The notes under the pieces are model-generated. The model ran no database searches, had not been told where the DNA came from, and worked only from the letters and a program-made list of their open reading frames with translations. 64,000 bases of DNA from Polaribacter litorisediminis (GTDB taxonomy: Bacteria > Bacteroidota > Bacteroidia > Flavobacteriales > Flavobacteriaceae), in contig NZ_CP082966.1 in assembly GCF_019968605.1 (NCBI RefSeq), positions 2,779,501-2,843,500 of the forward strand, read 5' to 3'. The position numbers were made by a program, and so were the translations under genes. This document shows, piece by piece, positions 28,101 to 36,435 of this stretch; the stretch's first letter is position 1; each line of letters opens with the position of its first letter.

Positions 28101-28181
28101 GAAGCGCAAACTGAACTGAATAAGATAAAAGAAAACGAAGCCAAAACGAATAATTCTATAACTCCACAAAATAAAAACTAA
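25146..28181 (+). CDS. Large exported tetratricopeptide-repeat protein
   Basis: This 1011-aa protein has a signal peptide (MKFRFNLKHFLLCTLFVSSFAMFSQ) and then almost only TPR-type helix pairs (for example YQLGYAYYQQNTFENAISYFNKII, and DASIRLGDSYFATKEYDNAIKIYKNVI). It is a periplasmic or outer-membrane-associated scaffold. Its stop overlaps the start of the following outer-membrane barrel gene by one base, so the two are translated together and probably form a complex. The pair is conserved in flavobacteria as far as I recall, but no role is firmly assigned. Confidence 0.88.
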   Translation: MKFRFNLKHFLLCTLFVSSFAMFSQESIVDTSVLSDFNNGIELYNNKAYAAAQKTFEKVRINSQKNSTLKADASYYDAMCAVKLNQTDADKKVLSFVENNPISNKKNKAFFNVGNYYFANKKAAYALKWFQKVNADVLSEEDTKELNFKMGYSFLVSKNLTLAKDKFLPLMNDAKYGNDSRYYYGYIAYKQEDYGIAESTLKEIADNKSYKSEISYYLLDISFKAGQFERCVKVGQELLKTARKRDISEISKIVGESYFNLKQYEESIPFLKAYKGKNGKWNNTDYYQLGYAYYQQNTFENAISYFNKIIDQKNTVSQNAYYHLAECYLNIDKKNEALNAFKAASEMPFNPEIQEDAALNYAKLSYEEGNPFENISDVLQNYLKKYPNSASYSEINELVVSSFIHQQDYEGALAFLRKKKSAENITLSFEVSLYRGIQLFNEQKLEKSLPFFTEAKKASNENIKQKAHYWEAETLYRLEKYVDALAKFNQVKRIIDSRNQQEFSLIDYNIGYTHFKLKAYDKAITFFHQFLKLNIEEDAIKNDASIRLGDSYFATKEYDNAIKIYKNVINEFGSEADYAQYQIGMSYGFRDNDDAKISALIKVINEYETSSLKDDAWYQLASTYTQIKNNRKAHEAYDQLLSKHTKSVFIPKALVRQGLLYYNENENKKALEKFKLTVSKFPNSADALEAVRNAKNIYVDEDNLDGYVAWTKTLKFVNVSDTELENSSFAIAERKYFEGKNNKSLLSLRKYLTSFPNGKNKLKATYYLADILFNDQLYAEAAENYKIVLDAGQSELSEDVLAKLSQIYLQQENFSSALPLLERLEQEAYSTENILFAQSNLMKGYSETKAYDLALEYAKKLLAKDKIDTNLRLDAITIIAKTSFINDDFATAEEYYKQIENEATGVLKAESLYYNAYFKNRNKEYESSNKVVQELIADYSAYKYWGVKSYVIMAKNYYSLKDAYQATFILENVIKNFKQFDDIVKEAQTELNKIKENEAKTNNSITPQNKN

Positions 28182-29956
28182 TGAAAAAAGGCTTTCTCCT
28201 ATTTTTAATTTTCTTTAGTTATTTGAGCACTTTCGCCCAAGTAAAGCCCAAAGAAAAAGTGACACCTGTAAAATTAAAAGACACAGTAAAAACGGAAGTT
28301 GTAGAAGTTATAACGACCTACAATCCTAAAATTGCAGATGCGAGTAAAATTAAAAAAAACCCAACCCTACAGCTGTTAGAAAAAAGCAAGAGAAAAAAGT
28401 TATCTTACAACATTTTTTCAGCGCCCGTTGCCTCTACTTTTATTCCAAAAAGTGGCGTTGTAAAAGGAATTGATGTGGGTGTAAAAGAACGAATTTACGA
28501 CAACTATATTGCTGCTGGTTTTGGTAATTATACATCTCCATACGGTGAAGCTTTTATTCATAAACAAACCCGTTTTCGAAGTGAATTTGGCTTGTCTGCA
28601 AAATATAACGCCTCTTTAGAGAATATAGAAAACACACCTTTAGATAGTGATTTTTCTAATTTATCAGCAAGCCTTTTTTACAAAATGGAAGCCCGTTATT
28701 TCGATTGGAAGGTTGTTTTAAACGCTGAAAATAATAATTATAATTGGTATGGCTTAAAAGAAGATACTTTCACTGATTTTGCTATCGGTAATATTCAAGA
28801 AAATCAAACTTACAATCTTTTGAATATAAATGGCGAAATTGATTTTTTAGACGCATACATCGATAAAAGTAACCTATCGCTTTCTTACTTTACAGATGAT
28901 TATAATAGTAGCGAATTACTCATTAATTTTAATACTAATTTAGATATACCCTTATACTTTACAGAAAATAATCTACAAGTAAAAACTTCTTTAGAATTTT
29001 TAACTGGAAATTTTGAAACTGATTATGCTACTCAAAATGAATTAAATTATTCCATTTTTACAGCAAAAATAAATCCAGAATACAAAACGAATCTTGGAGG
29101 GTTCTCTCTAAAAATAGGAACAAAATTATTTGCTTCTATGGATACTGAAAATAGCGTAAATTATTTTTTAGCCTATCCAGACATTAAAGTTCAAAAAGCG
29201 ATTATTCAAGAACAATTAAATATTTACGGAGGAGTTTTTGGTGATTTTCATACCAATACTTACAAAAACCTTGTAGACGAAAACCCTTTTGTTTCTCCCA
29301 CGCAATTTATCACACAAACTGCAGAAAAATATAACGCTTTTATAGGCTTCAATGGCGTTATTAACAATAATTTTAGCTTTAATATTTCTGCAAGCATTAA
29401 AGAGGAACAAGACAAAGCTTTATTTATTAGAAACAACTCAAAATCTGATGGGGTTAGCAATTTTGCAAATGACATTGAACTAAAAGGATTTGAATACGGG
29501 AACTCTTTTAGCATCCTTTATGATGACGCTAAAACTACTTCTATTTTTGCCGAATTAGAATATGATCTTACAAAAAGAATTACACTTTCTACCAATATTC
29601 AAGTTGATGATTTTAAGATGGCAACGCAAGCCGAAGCTTGGAATTTACCAACTTTTCAAACCGCTATTGTTGGTACTTACGAGAGTGCTAAATGGTATGC
29701 CATTACAAATGTTTTTTATGTCGGTGAAAGAAAAGATATTTTATATACTACTACATTTCCATCGGGCACAAACGGCATTCAAGCGTTAGATGCCTATATC
29801 GACATCAACCTAAATGGAGGATATCACTTAAATGATAAATTTTCGGCATTTTTAAAACTAAATAACATTTTAAACACTAATTATCAGCGTTTTGCGAATT
29901 TCAACGTACAAGGTTTTCAGGTTTTAGGTGGTATTACTTACAAGTTCGATTTATAA
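28181..29956 (+). CDS. Outer-membrane beta-barrel protein (TonB-receptor-like) partner of the TPR protein
   Basis: This 591-aa protein has a signal peptide (MKKGFLLFLIFFSYLSTFAQ) and a short charged N-terminal segment (VEVITTYNPKIADASKIKKNP) reminiscent of a TonB-box-like or plug-derived motif. About 450 residues of alternating beta-strands follow, ending in an aromatic C-terminal strand (GGITYKFDL). There is no complete plug domain, so it is more likely a dedicated barrel than a transporter. NNILNTNYQRFANFNVQG near the end is shared with TonB-dependent receptor barrels. It overlaps the TPR gene (ATGA type). Its function is unknown. Confidence 0.8.
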   Translation: MKKGFLLFLIFFSYLSTFAQVKPKEKVTPVKLKDTVKTEVVEVITTYNPKIADASKIKKNPTLQLLEKSKRKKLSYNIFSAPVASTFIPKSGVVKGIDVGVKERIYDNYIAAGFGNYTSPYGEAFIHKQTRFRSEFGLSAKYNASLENIENTPLDSDFSNLSASLFYKMEARYFDWKVVLNAENNNYNWYGLKEDTFTDFAIGNIQENQTYNLLNINGEIDFLDAYIDKSNLSLSYFTDDYNSSELLINFNTNLDIPLYFTENNLQVKTSLEFLTGNFETDYATQNELNYSIFTAKINPEYKTNLGGFSLKIGTKLFASMDTENSVNYFLAYPDIKVQKAIIQEQLNIYGGVFGDFHTNTYKNLVDENPFVSPTQFITQTAEKYNAFIGFNGVINNNFSFNISASIKEEQDKALFIRNNSKSDGVSNFANDIELKGFEYGNSFSILYDDAKTTSIFAELEYDLTKRITLSTNIQVDDFKMATQAEAWNLPTFQTAIVGTYESAKWYAITNVFYVGERKDILYTTTFPSGTNGIQALDAYIDINLNGGYHLNDKFSAFLKLNNILNTNYQRFANFNVQGFQVLGGITYKFDL

Positions 29957-30038
29957 AACAACTACCATTCAGCGATTACAATAGTAAACTAGACGAAAAA
30001 ACAGCAGTAAAAATCATTTTGTATTACCTTTACACTCT

Positions 30039-30755
30039 ATGCTTTACTATGTATTAATCGTTTTTCAGGCTTTTTGCCTTTTCCATGTTTACAAAAGCAG
30101 AAATGAGTATTTTTGGTATATCATTGTATTTTTTATTCCTGTAATTGGTGGTTTGTTTTACATTTTTACACAAGTAATTACCAAACGTAATTTAACACAG
30201 CTACAGAACCAAATAACCGCCGTTTTAGATCCTACTAAAAAAATTAGAGATTTAGAAAAAAAATTATCTTTTTCAGATACATTTCAGAATAAAATAAATT
30301 TAGCAGATGCTCACTTCGAAAATAAAAATTTCAAAAAAGCCATTATATATTACGAAAAAGCTTTAACCGGAAAATTTAAAAATGATCCTAGCACTTTAAA
30401 TAAAGCGTTAAAATGTTATTTTAAAGAAGAACAATATGAGAAAGTTTTAGTGTGCGCTAGCAAAATAAACATAGATAAAAATTTTAGAAATTCTATTTGT
30501 ATTTATGCCATTGCCCTAGATAAATGTAATTTTTTTGATGAAGCTGAAATTCAATTTAGAAAAACAGACAAACGATATTGTAATTATGCAGAACGTTTAG
30601 AGTTTTCACATTTTTTTATGAGAAGAGGAAAAAATGATTGCGCTGAAATAATTTTGAAAGAAATCATTTCTGAAATAGAAAATATGACTGAAATAAACAA
30701 AAGAAAATATACATTCATTTATAAAGAATCAACTAAATTAATGAATAAAATGTAA
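30039..30755 (+). CDS. Membrane-anchored protein with PLDc_N-like N-terminus and TPR-like repeats
   Basis: This 238-aa protein begins with two membrane spans resembling the phospholipase-D nuclease N-terminal (PLDc_N) hairpin: MLYYVLIVFQAFCLFHVYK, EYFWYIIVFFIPVIGGLFYIF. A coiled stretch and TPR-like helices follow (INLADAHFENKNFKKAIIYYEKALTG, STLNKALKCYFKEEQYEKV). The soluble part likely faces the cytoplasm. It follows the barrel gene by 82 bp and may be in the same operon. I do not recognise a named family. Confidence 0.75.
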   Translation: MLYYVLIVFQAFCLFHVYKSRNEYFWYIIVFFIPVIGGLFYIFTQVITKRNLTQLQNQITAVLDPTKKIRDLEKKLSFSDTFQNKINLADAHFENKNFKKAIIYYEKALTGKFKNDPSTLNKALKCYFKEEQYEKVLVCASKINIDKNFRNSICIYAIALDKCNFFDEAEIQFRKTDKRYCNYAERLEFSHFFMRRGKNDCAEIILKEIISEIENMTEINKRKYTFIYKESTKLMNKM

Positions 30756-30974
30756 ATTAAACAAACCCTCTAATTCTTACTTTTATTAGCCGTGTATATT
30801 TTATTTCGATTGATTAAAGCCAAAAAAAATCTCTTAAAAATCGTTATCAATTATCCTAAAATAAGATATTCCATTTTCAAAACACTCCGTTTTAAAGGCA
30901 ACATTCATTTATAAATATCATAATTTCTCATTTCGTTTTTGTAGTTTTATAAAATTAAATAATAAACGACAACC

Positions 30975-32408
30975 ATGAGAAAATTACGCTTTCTATTTTT
31001 AATTTCTTTCAGTATTTTTGCCTGTAATCAGCAACAAGAAACCAAAACGACGTCCAATGAATTATCTGCAGAAGAAAAAACAGATTCTACAAACATTAAA
31101 ACATTATTCAATGCTGCTCTAACCCAAGGTAAATCTTATGAATGGCTTAAAGATTTAACGCAAAATATTGGAGGTAGATTATCAGGTTCTCCAGAAGCTG
31201 CAAAAGCAGTTATTTGGGGAGAGCAATTGATGAAAGAAGTAGGTTTAGATTCCGTTTGGCTACAACCCGTTATGGTACCTCATTGGGTTCGTGGCGAAAA
31301 AGAAATTGCAAACTATACAACTAATGGTACTCAAAAAAATGTTCCAATTTGTGCTTTAGGCTTCTCTGTTGCAACACCAGCATCTGGAGTTTTGGCTGAA
31401 GTTATCGAAGTAAAAAGTTTGGAGGAAGCAAAAGCTTTAGGAACCAAAATGAAAGGTAAAATTATGTTTTTTAACCGCCCTTTTGATGACACCTTAATCA
31501 ATACTTTTAGTGCTTATGGTGGTTGTGTAGATCAACGAGTTGCAGGAGCCATTATTTGTGGAGAATTCGGAGCTAAAGGAGTAATTGTGCGTTCTATGAC
31601 AAATTCTGTGGATGATTATCCGCATACAGGAACCATGAGTTATGGAGATTTACCCGAAGAAAAATACATTCCTGCTGCCGCAATTAGCGCAAAAGCTGCC
31701 AATATTTTAAGCGATGATTTAAAACAAAATCCGAATTTAAAATTCTACTTTAAACAAAGCTGTGAAACCTTACCAGATGCTCCTTCTTTTAACGTGGTTG
31801 GCGAAATAAAAGGATCAGAAACTCCAGAAAATATTTTTGTTGTGGGTGGTCATTTAGATTCTTGGGATTTAGGTGAAGGTGCTCATGATGATGGTTCAGG
31901 AATTGTGCAATCTTTAGAAGTTGCCTATCTATTTAAAAAAAATAACATCCAACCTAAAAACACCATCAGAATTGTGTTTTTTATGAATGAAGAAAATGGC
32001 ACAAGAGGTGCAAAGAAATATGCTGAATTAGCAAAACTAAATAAAGAAAACCATATTGGTGGGTTAGAATCTGATTCTGGCGGACATACACCAAGAGGTT
32101 TTTCTATAGATGCCAATACTGCCAATAGCACCTTATTACAAAGCTGGAAAAAACTACTAGCTCCTTATGGATTGCATGATCTTAAAAAAGGTGGTTCTGG
32201 TGCAGATATCTCACCCTTAAAAGCAGAAAACGTTACATTAGTTGGCTATAAACCAGATTCTCAGCGTTATTTTGATTATCATCATACTAGTAGAGATACT
32301 TTTGACAAAGTAAATAAACGTGAGTTAGCCTTAGGAAGTGCATCGATGGCTAGTATGGTTTATTTAATGGATAAGTATTTATATGCAGATGCCCCAGTAA
32401 AGCCTTAA
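30975..32408 (+). CDS. M28-family metallopeptidase lipoprotein (carboxypeptidase Q-like)
   Basis: This 477-aa protein has a lipoprotein signal (FLISFSIFAC) at residues 1-17. A PA-type insertion lies around residues 120-250 (MKGKIMFFNRPF, AKGVIVRSMTN). The zinc-peptidase core carries metal ligands in VGGHLDSWDLGEGAHDDGSGI, the catalytic Glu in FFMNEENGTRGAKKY, the aspartate-bearing GLESDSGGHTP and the final His in DYHHTSRDTFD. It cleaves dipeptides or amino acids from peptide ends at the cell surface or in the periplasm. It leads a three-gene run with a DoxX-like protein and an amidohydrolase. Confidence 0.92.
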   Translation: MRKLRFLFLISFSIFACNQQQETKTTSNELSAEEKTDSTNIKTLFNAALTQGKSYEWLKDLTQNIGGRLSGSPEAAKAVIWGEQLMKEVGLDSVWLQPVMVPHWVRGEKEIANYTTNGTQKNVPICALGFSVATPASGVLAEVIEVKSLEEAKALGTKMKGKIMFFNRPFDDTLINTFSAYGGCVDQRVAGAIICGEFGAKGVIVRSMTNSVDDYPHTGTMSYGDLPEEKYIPAAAISAKAANILSDDLKQNPNLKFYFKQSCETLPDAPSFNVVGEIKGSETPENIFVVGGHLDSWDLGEGAHDDGSGIVQSLEVAYLFKKNNIQPKNTIRIVFFMNEENGTRGAKKYAELAKLNKENHIGGLESDSGGHTPRGFSIDANTANSTLLQSWKKLLAPYGLHDLKKGGSGADISPLKAENVTLVGYKPDSQRYFDYHHTSRDTFDKVNKRELALGSASMASMVYLMDKYLYADAPVKP

Positions 32409-32411
32409 TTT

Positions 32412-32777
32412 GTGAATATTTTAGTACTTATTTTAACAATAGTTTATGGTGCTTTTTTCTGCTTTGCAGGAATCATGCACTTTATAAAACCACAGTTTTT
32501 TAAGGATTTTATTCCTAATTTTTTCCCTAAGAAACTAGTGAATTATGGAGTGGGTTTTGTAGAATTTACATTAGGACTTGGACTTTTTTTTAATCCAACA
32601 ACTAAATATGCATCCTTAGGTATTTTTATTTTACTCATCATTCTATTGCCCATTCATTTATGGGATTTTACAAAGAAAAAACCAGCGATTGGTTCCAAAA
32701 AATTAGCTATGATTAGAATCCCAATTCAATTTTTATTCATGTACGGTATTTATATTGTATATCAAAACCACTCTTAA
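32412..32777 (+). CDS. DoxX-like small membrane protein
   Basis: This 121-aa protein has four hydrophobic segments and the motif YGAFFCFAGIMHFIKPQFFKDFIPNFFP, typical of DoxX-like proteins. It starts at GTG (32412), three bases after the peptidase stop; no ATG precedes the conserved N-terminus. Its stop lies 2 bp before the amidohydrolase start. Such proteins are often annotated as quinone-related membrane subunits, but the function here is unknown. Confidence 0.8.
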   Translation: MNILVLILTIVYGAFFCFAGIMHFIKPQFFKDFIPNFFPKKLVNYGVGFVEFTLGLGLFFNPTTKYASLGIFILLIILLPIHLWDFTKKKPAIGSKKLAMIRIPIQFLFMYGIYIVYQNHS

Positions 32778-32779
32778 AT

Positions 32780-34387
32780 ATGAAAAATTACCTTTTTATT
32801 GTTTTACTCTTTTTATTTTCTTGCGATAAAGAAAAAGCAGATCTAATTATTATCAATTCAAACACCTATACGGTAAACGAAAAATTTGACACTGCGGAAG
32901 CATTCGCCATTAAAGATGGAAAGTTTATTGGCGTTGGTACCAATGAAGAAATTCAGGAAGCTTATGCAGCTACCTCTGTAATGGATGCTAAAAACCAAAC
33001 AATTGTTCCCGGTTTTATTGATGCGCATTGCCATTTCTATAGAATGGGCTTACAACAACAAAAAGTTTCTTTAGAAGGCACTAAAAGTTATGAGGAAGTT
33101 CTTGAAAAGATTGTTGCCTTTCAAAAGGAAAAAAATGTAGATTTTATCTCAGGACGTGGTTGGGACCAAAATGATTGGGAAGTAAAAGAATTTCCTACAA
33201 AAGAAAAACTAGACCTCTTATTTCCGACAACTCCGGTTGCTGTAGGCCGAGTAGATGGGCATGCTTTATTAGTAAATCAGGCTGCCATCGATATGGCAGG
33301 AATTACAAAAGACACGAAAGTTTCTGGTGGAGAAATTATTCTAAAAAATGGAGAAATGACGGGAGTTTTAATTGATGCCGCTATGGGTTTCATTAAATTC
33401 CCTAAAGCCTCAAAACAAGAATCAATTCAAGGTTTATTAGATGCACAAAAAATTTGTTTTTCTTATGGTTTAACCACTGTAGATGATGCGGGTTTAGATA
33501 GAAATACCATCGAATTAATTAACGATTTACAGCAGTCAAATAAATTAAAAATGCGCATCTATGCGATGGTTTCTGGTGATAATCAAGAACAAATTGATTA
33601 CTACATCAACAAAGGAATTACGAAAACCGATCGATTAAATGTACGTTCTTTTAAAGTATATGGAGACGGTGCTTTAGGCTCTAGAGGTGCTGCCATGCGC
33701 ACGCCTTATTCAGATAGAGAAAATCATTTTGGCGCACTCATTTATCCTCCAGAAAGATACCAAGAAATTGCGCAACAAATTGCTGCGTCAGAATTTCAAA
33801 TGAATACACATGCCATCGGCGATTCTACAAACACCTGGTTATTAAAAACGTATAAAGAAGTTTTAAAAAACAAAAAAGATAGACGTTGGAGAATTGAACA
33901 TGCACAAATAATATCTGCAACAGACTTTCAGAATTTTGATAATATTTTACCCTCTGTGCAACCTACACACGCTACCTCCGATATGTATTGGGCAGAAGAT
34001 AGAATCGGAAAAGAAAGAATGCAAGGTGCTTATGCCTTTAAAAATTTACTAAACAGGTACGGAAAAATTGCTTTGGGTACAGATTTTCCTGTAGAACAAG
34101 TAAATCCGTTTTTAACTTTTTATGCTGCAACTTCCAGAAGAGATTTAGAAAATTTCCCTGAAGGCGGTTTCCAAATGGAGCATGCTTTAACAAGAGAGCA
34201 AACTTTAAGAGGAATGACTATTTGGGGAGCTTATTCTAATTTTGAAGAGGATGAAAAGGGTTCTATTGAAGTTGGTAAATTTGCAGATTTCATCATTTTA
34301 GATCAAAACATTATGCAAGCACATGATACTATTATACCAAAAACCAACGTAGTTTCTACGTATTTAAATGGAGAAAAGGTATATTAA
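32780..34387 (+). CDS. YtcJ-like amidohydrolase lipoprotein
   Basis: This 535-aa protein has a lipobox (LLFLFSC, Cys15), so it is membrane-anchored. The amidohydrolase_3 fold is shown by VPGFIDAHCHFYRMG (HxH metal motif, near residue 88), the carboxylated-Lys region RSFKVYGDGALGSRGA, NTHAIGDSTN, RRWRIEHAQII and LGTDFPVEQVNP. YtcJ-type enzymes hydrolyse N-acyl or imide bonds; the substrate is unknown. It is tightly linked to the M28 peptidase and DoxX-like genes, suggesting a shared role in degrading peptides or acyl-amino acids outside the cytoplasm. Confidence 0.9.
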   Translation: MKNYLFIVLLFLFSCDKEKADLIIINSNTYTVNEKFDTAEAFAIKDGKFIGVGTNEEIQEAYAATSVMDAKNQTIVPGFIDAHCHFYRMGLQQQKVSLEGTKSYEEVLEKIVAFQKEKNVDFISGRGWDQNDWEVKEFPTKEKLDLLFPTTPVAVGRVDGHALLVNQAAIDMAGITKDTKVSGGEIILKNGEMTGVLIDAAMGFIKFPKASKQESIQGLLDAQKICFSYGLTTVDDAGLDRNTIELINDLQQSNKLKMRIYAMVSGDNQEQIDYYINKGITKTDRLNVRSFKVYGDGALGSRGAAMRTPYSDRENHFGALIYPPERYQEIAQQIAASEFQMNTHAIGDSTNTWLLKTYKEVLKNKKDRRWRIEHAQIISATDFQNFDNILPSVQPTHATSDMYWAEDRIGKERMQGAYAFKNLLNRYGKIALGTDFPVEQVNPFLTFYAATSRRDLENFPEGGFQMEHALTREQTLRGMTIWGAYSNFEEDEKGSIEVGKFADFIILDQNIMQAHDTIIPKTNVVSTYLNGEKVY

Positions 34388-34499
34388 AAATTAACAAAAT
34401 CTTACATAGTTTATTTCGGAAATAACTCAGATTTTTATTAATTTTAAAAAAGTAAAAAATGGCATTAATTTTGCTGCTGATTTGATAAATATACCTAAT

Positions 34500-35138
34500 A
34501 TGAAATCCATAAAAACACTATTTTTTTTACTCGCAGTTGTATTTTCTGTGAATATTTTTTCTCAAAAAAAATCGACAAAAAACGAAACTACTAAATTAAC
34601 GATATTAGTAAAAGACGGTAATAACAAACCTATTCCTGGTGCGGTTATTTTATTCGATAATGTAAAACAAAAAAGAGTTGCTAACGCATCGGGTTATTTT
34701 AAGATTAAATTAAAAAAAGCGCCAAAAGAAATTAGTGCGTTCTCCTCCTTAATAGGTGTTAAAACAATTACTTACAAAGGCGAAGACTCTATTGTTATTA
34801 AAATCAGAAGAAACAATGACGATTATTTCGAGGATACGAGCGATGAGAAAATAGCTAGTGCAATACAATTTAGAGACATTTATGATTATTTAAGAGGTAA
34901 AGTTTCTGGTGTGAATATCTCAACATCTAACAGCATAACAATAAGGGGGAATTCAACTTTTAGTGGTGGTAGAGGTCCTTTATTAATTTTGAACGGGGTT
35001 CAAATCGACGAAAGTAGTTTTGCACAAATTGTACCCACAACAATCAGAAGTGTAAAAATTTTAAAAGGACCAGAGGCTGCTATCTATGGCGTACGCGGAG
35101 CAAATGGCGTTATTGAAGTAGTTACTGCAATCAATTAG
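34500..35138 (+). CDS. Stand-alone CarboxypepD_reg-like + TonB plug domain protein (no barrel)
   Basis: The ATG at 34500 is chosen because MKSIKTLFFLLAVVFSVNIFSQ is a clear signal peptide; the product is 212 aa. Residues ~30-110 form a carboxypeptidase-regulatory-like beta-sandwich (LTILVKDGNNKPIPGAVILFDN, RVANASGYFKIKL). Residues ~115-212 form a SusC-type plug (IRGNSTFSGGRGPLLILNGV, SVKILKGPEAAIYGVRGANGVIEV). The protein then stops where a 700-residue barrel would normally follow, and no barrel fragment lies behind it. It may be a periplasmic plug-like adaptor, as seen in other Bacteroidota, rather than a truncated transporter. Confidence 0.82.
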   Translation: MKSIKTLFFLLAVVFSVNIFSQKKSTKNETTKLTILVKDGNNKPIPGAVILFDNVKQKRVANASGYFKIKLKKAPKEISAFSSLIGVKTITYKGEDSIVIKIRRNNDDYFEDTSDEKIASAIQFRDIYDYLRGKVSGVNISTSNSITIRGNSTFSGGRGPLLILNGVQIDESSFAQIVPTTIRSVKILKGPEAAIYGVRGANGVIEVVTAIN

Positions 35139-35305
35139 GATTAAAGCTAAAATATTTAAGACCTGTTATTGTTTGAAATTTATTGTGAAATAAAGCATAG
35201 ATTTTAAGATTTCTTTTTGAACTGAAATAGAAACTGAAAAAGGTGCATTTCATCAAAGTAATTTCCGATTAAAAATGATATGTGAAGCTTTTTAAAGTTA
35301 TAAAT

Positions 35306-35345
35306 CAAAAAAACCAGTGAACATAAAATCACTGGTTTTTTTTTT
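35306..35345. terminator. Strong intrinsic terminator
   Basis: Arms AAAAAACCAGTGA and TCACTGGTTTTTT with a short loop and a long T run lie about 170 bp behind the plug-domain gene. The rest of the interval 35139-35577 shows no gene; it separates this convergent gene from the trp operon end. Confidence 0.85.
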
Positions 35346-35577
35346 AATTTCATGCAGCGCTATCGCAACCTAAAGAAGTATAAAGTTGAAACAAGACCGA
35401 ATACCTTTTATCACTTGTAATTACTGGTTATAAACACTTTTATTGAACAGCCAAGCAAGTTTTAGCTCTTTAAGTGTGCATATAAGGTATACTAATTTTT
35501 TTAGGTTTATACGCTACGAACACGATATCTAAGGATTGATAACCATAATATTTTCTTTAAAAAACATATAAGATTTG

Positions 35578-36345
35578 TTAGCTTATAATTGGTGTTATAA
35601 AGTTATTGATGTTTTCGACGCCATTCTCCCCTAAATCTTTAATAAAAGCAGAACCAATAATGGCGCCATTTGCATATTGACAAGCGGTATTAAAAGTCGA
35701 TTTATCTGAAATACCAAAACCAATAATCAATTTATTTTTTAAATTCATCGCTTTAATTCTTTCAAAATAAGCAACTTGATGATTTGAGATTTCCCCTTTT
35801 GCACCTGTAATTGAAGAAGACGCTACTACATAAATAAATGCTTTTGTATACGAATCTATCTTTCTAATTCTTTCTTCGGATGTGTGCGGGGTAATTAAAA
35901 ACACATTGTTAAGACCATACTTATCAAACAATTCTTGATAATGATTTTCAAACTCTACCATTGGCAAATCAGGAATAATAAGCGTGTCTATGCCGCAATC
36001 TACTACTTTTTGGCAAAACTTATCTTCGCCATATTTTAGCATTTGGTTTAAATACCCCATTAAAACTAAAGGTGTGTGATTCGTTTCTTTAATGGTCATT
36101 AATTGATCAAAAACAATATCTAAATTGATCCCGTTTTCCAAGGCTTTTTGACTACTTTCTTGTATCGTTGGTCCATCTGCTAAAGGATCTGAATACGGCA
36201 ACCCGACTTCAATAAAATCAACACCACTTTTCTCTAAGGATGCAATTACTTTTGTGGTATCCTCTAATTTTGGATATCCACAAGTAAAATATATTGATAA
36301 AAGATTATTTTCTTTTTTTTGAAATAATTGTTTGATTGAATTCAT
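35578..36345 (-). CDS. trpA: Tryptophan synthase alpha subunit
   Basis: This 255-aa TIM-barrel enzyme cleaves indole-3-glycerol phosphate to indole and glyceraldehyde-3-phosphate and passes indole to TrpB. Visible are the catalytic Glu in SGVDFIEVGLPYSDPLADGP, the loop-2 Asp in TLIIPDLPMVE, and the phosphate-binding GFGISDKS and GAIIGSAF. It is the last gene of the trp operon, 90 bp behind trpB across a 66-bp palindromic repeat. Its length is normal. Confidence 0.95.
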   Translation of the reverse strand: MNSIKQLFQKKENNLLSIYFTCGYPKLEDTTKVIASLEKSGVDFIEVGLPYSDPLADGPTIQESSQKALENGINLDIVFDQLMTIKETNHTPLVLMGYLNQMLKYGEDKFCQKVVDCGIDTLIIPDLPMVEFENHYQELFDKYGLNNVFLITPHTSEERIRKIDSYTKAFIYVVASSSITGAKGEISNHQVAYFERIKAMNLKNKLIIGFGISDKSTFNTACQYANGAIIGSAFIKDLGENGVENINNFITPIIS

Positions 36346-36359
36346 AATTATATGATGAT

Positions 36360-36425
36360 GTCATTGCGAGGAACGAAGCAATCTCTTAATGAATTGACAG
36401 ATTACTTCACTGCGTTCGTAATGAC
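36360..36425. repeat. Palindromic dispersed repeat between trpB and trpA
   Basis: GTCATTGCGAGGAACGAAGC at one end faces a complementary arm GCGTTCGTAATGAC at the other, giving a 66-bp hairpin-forming unit. Related copies sit at 37636-37701 and, in part, at 13673-13700. Confidence 0.75.
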
Positions 36426-36435
36426 GATTGTAAAT

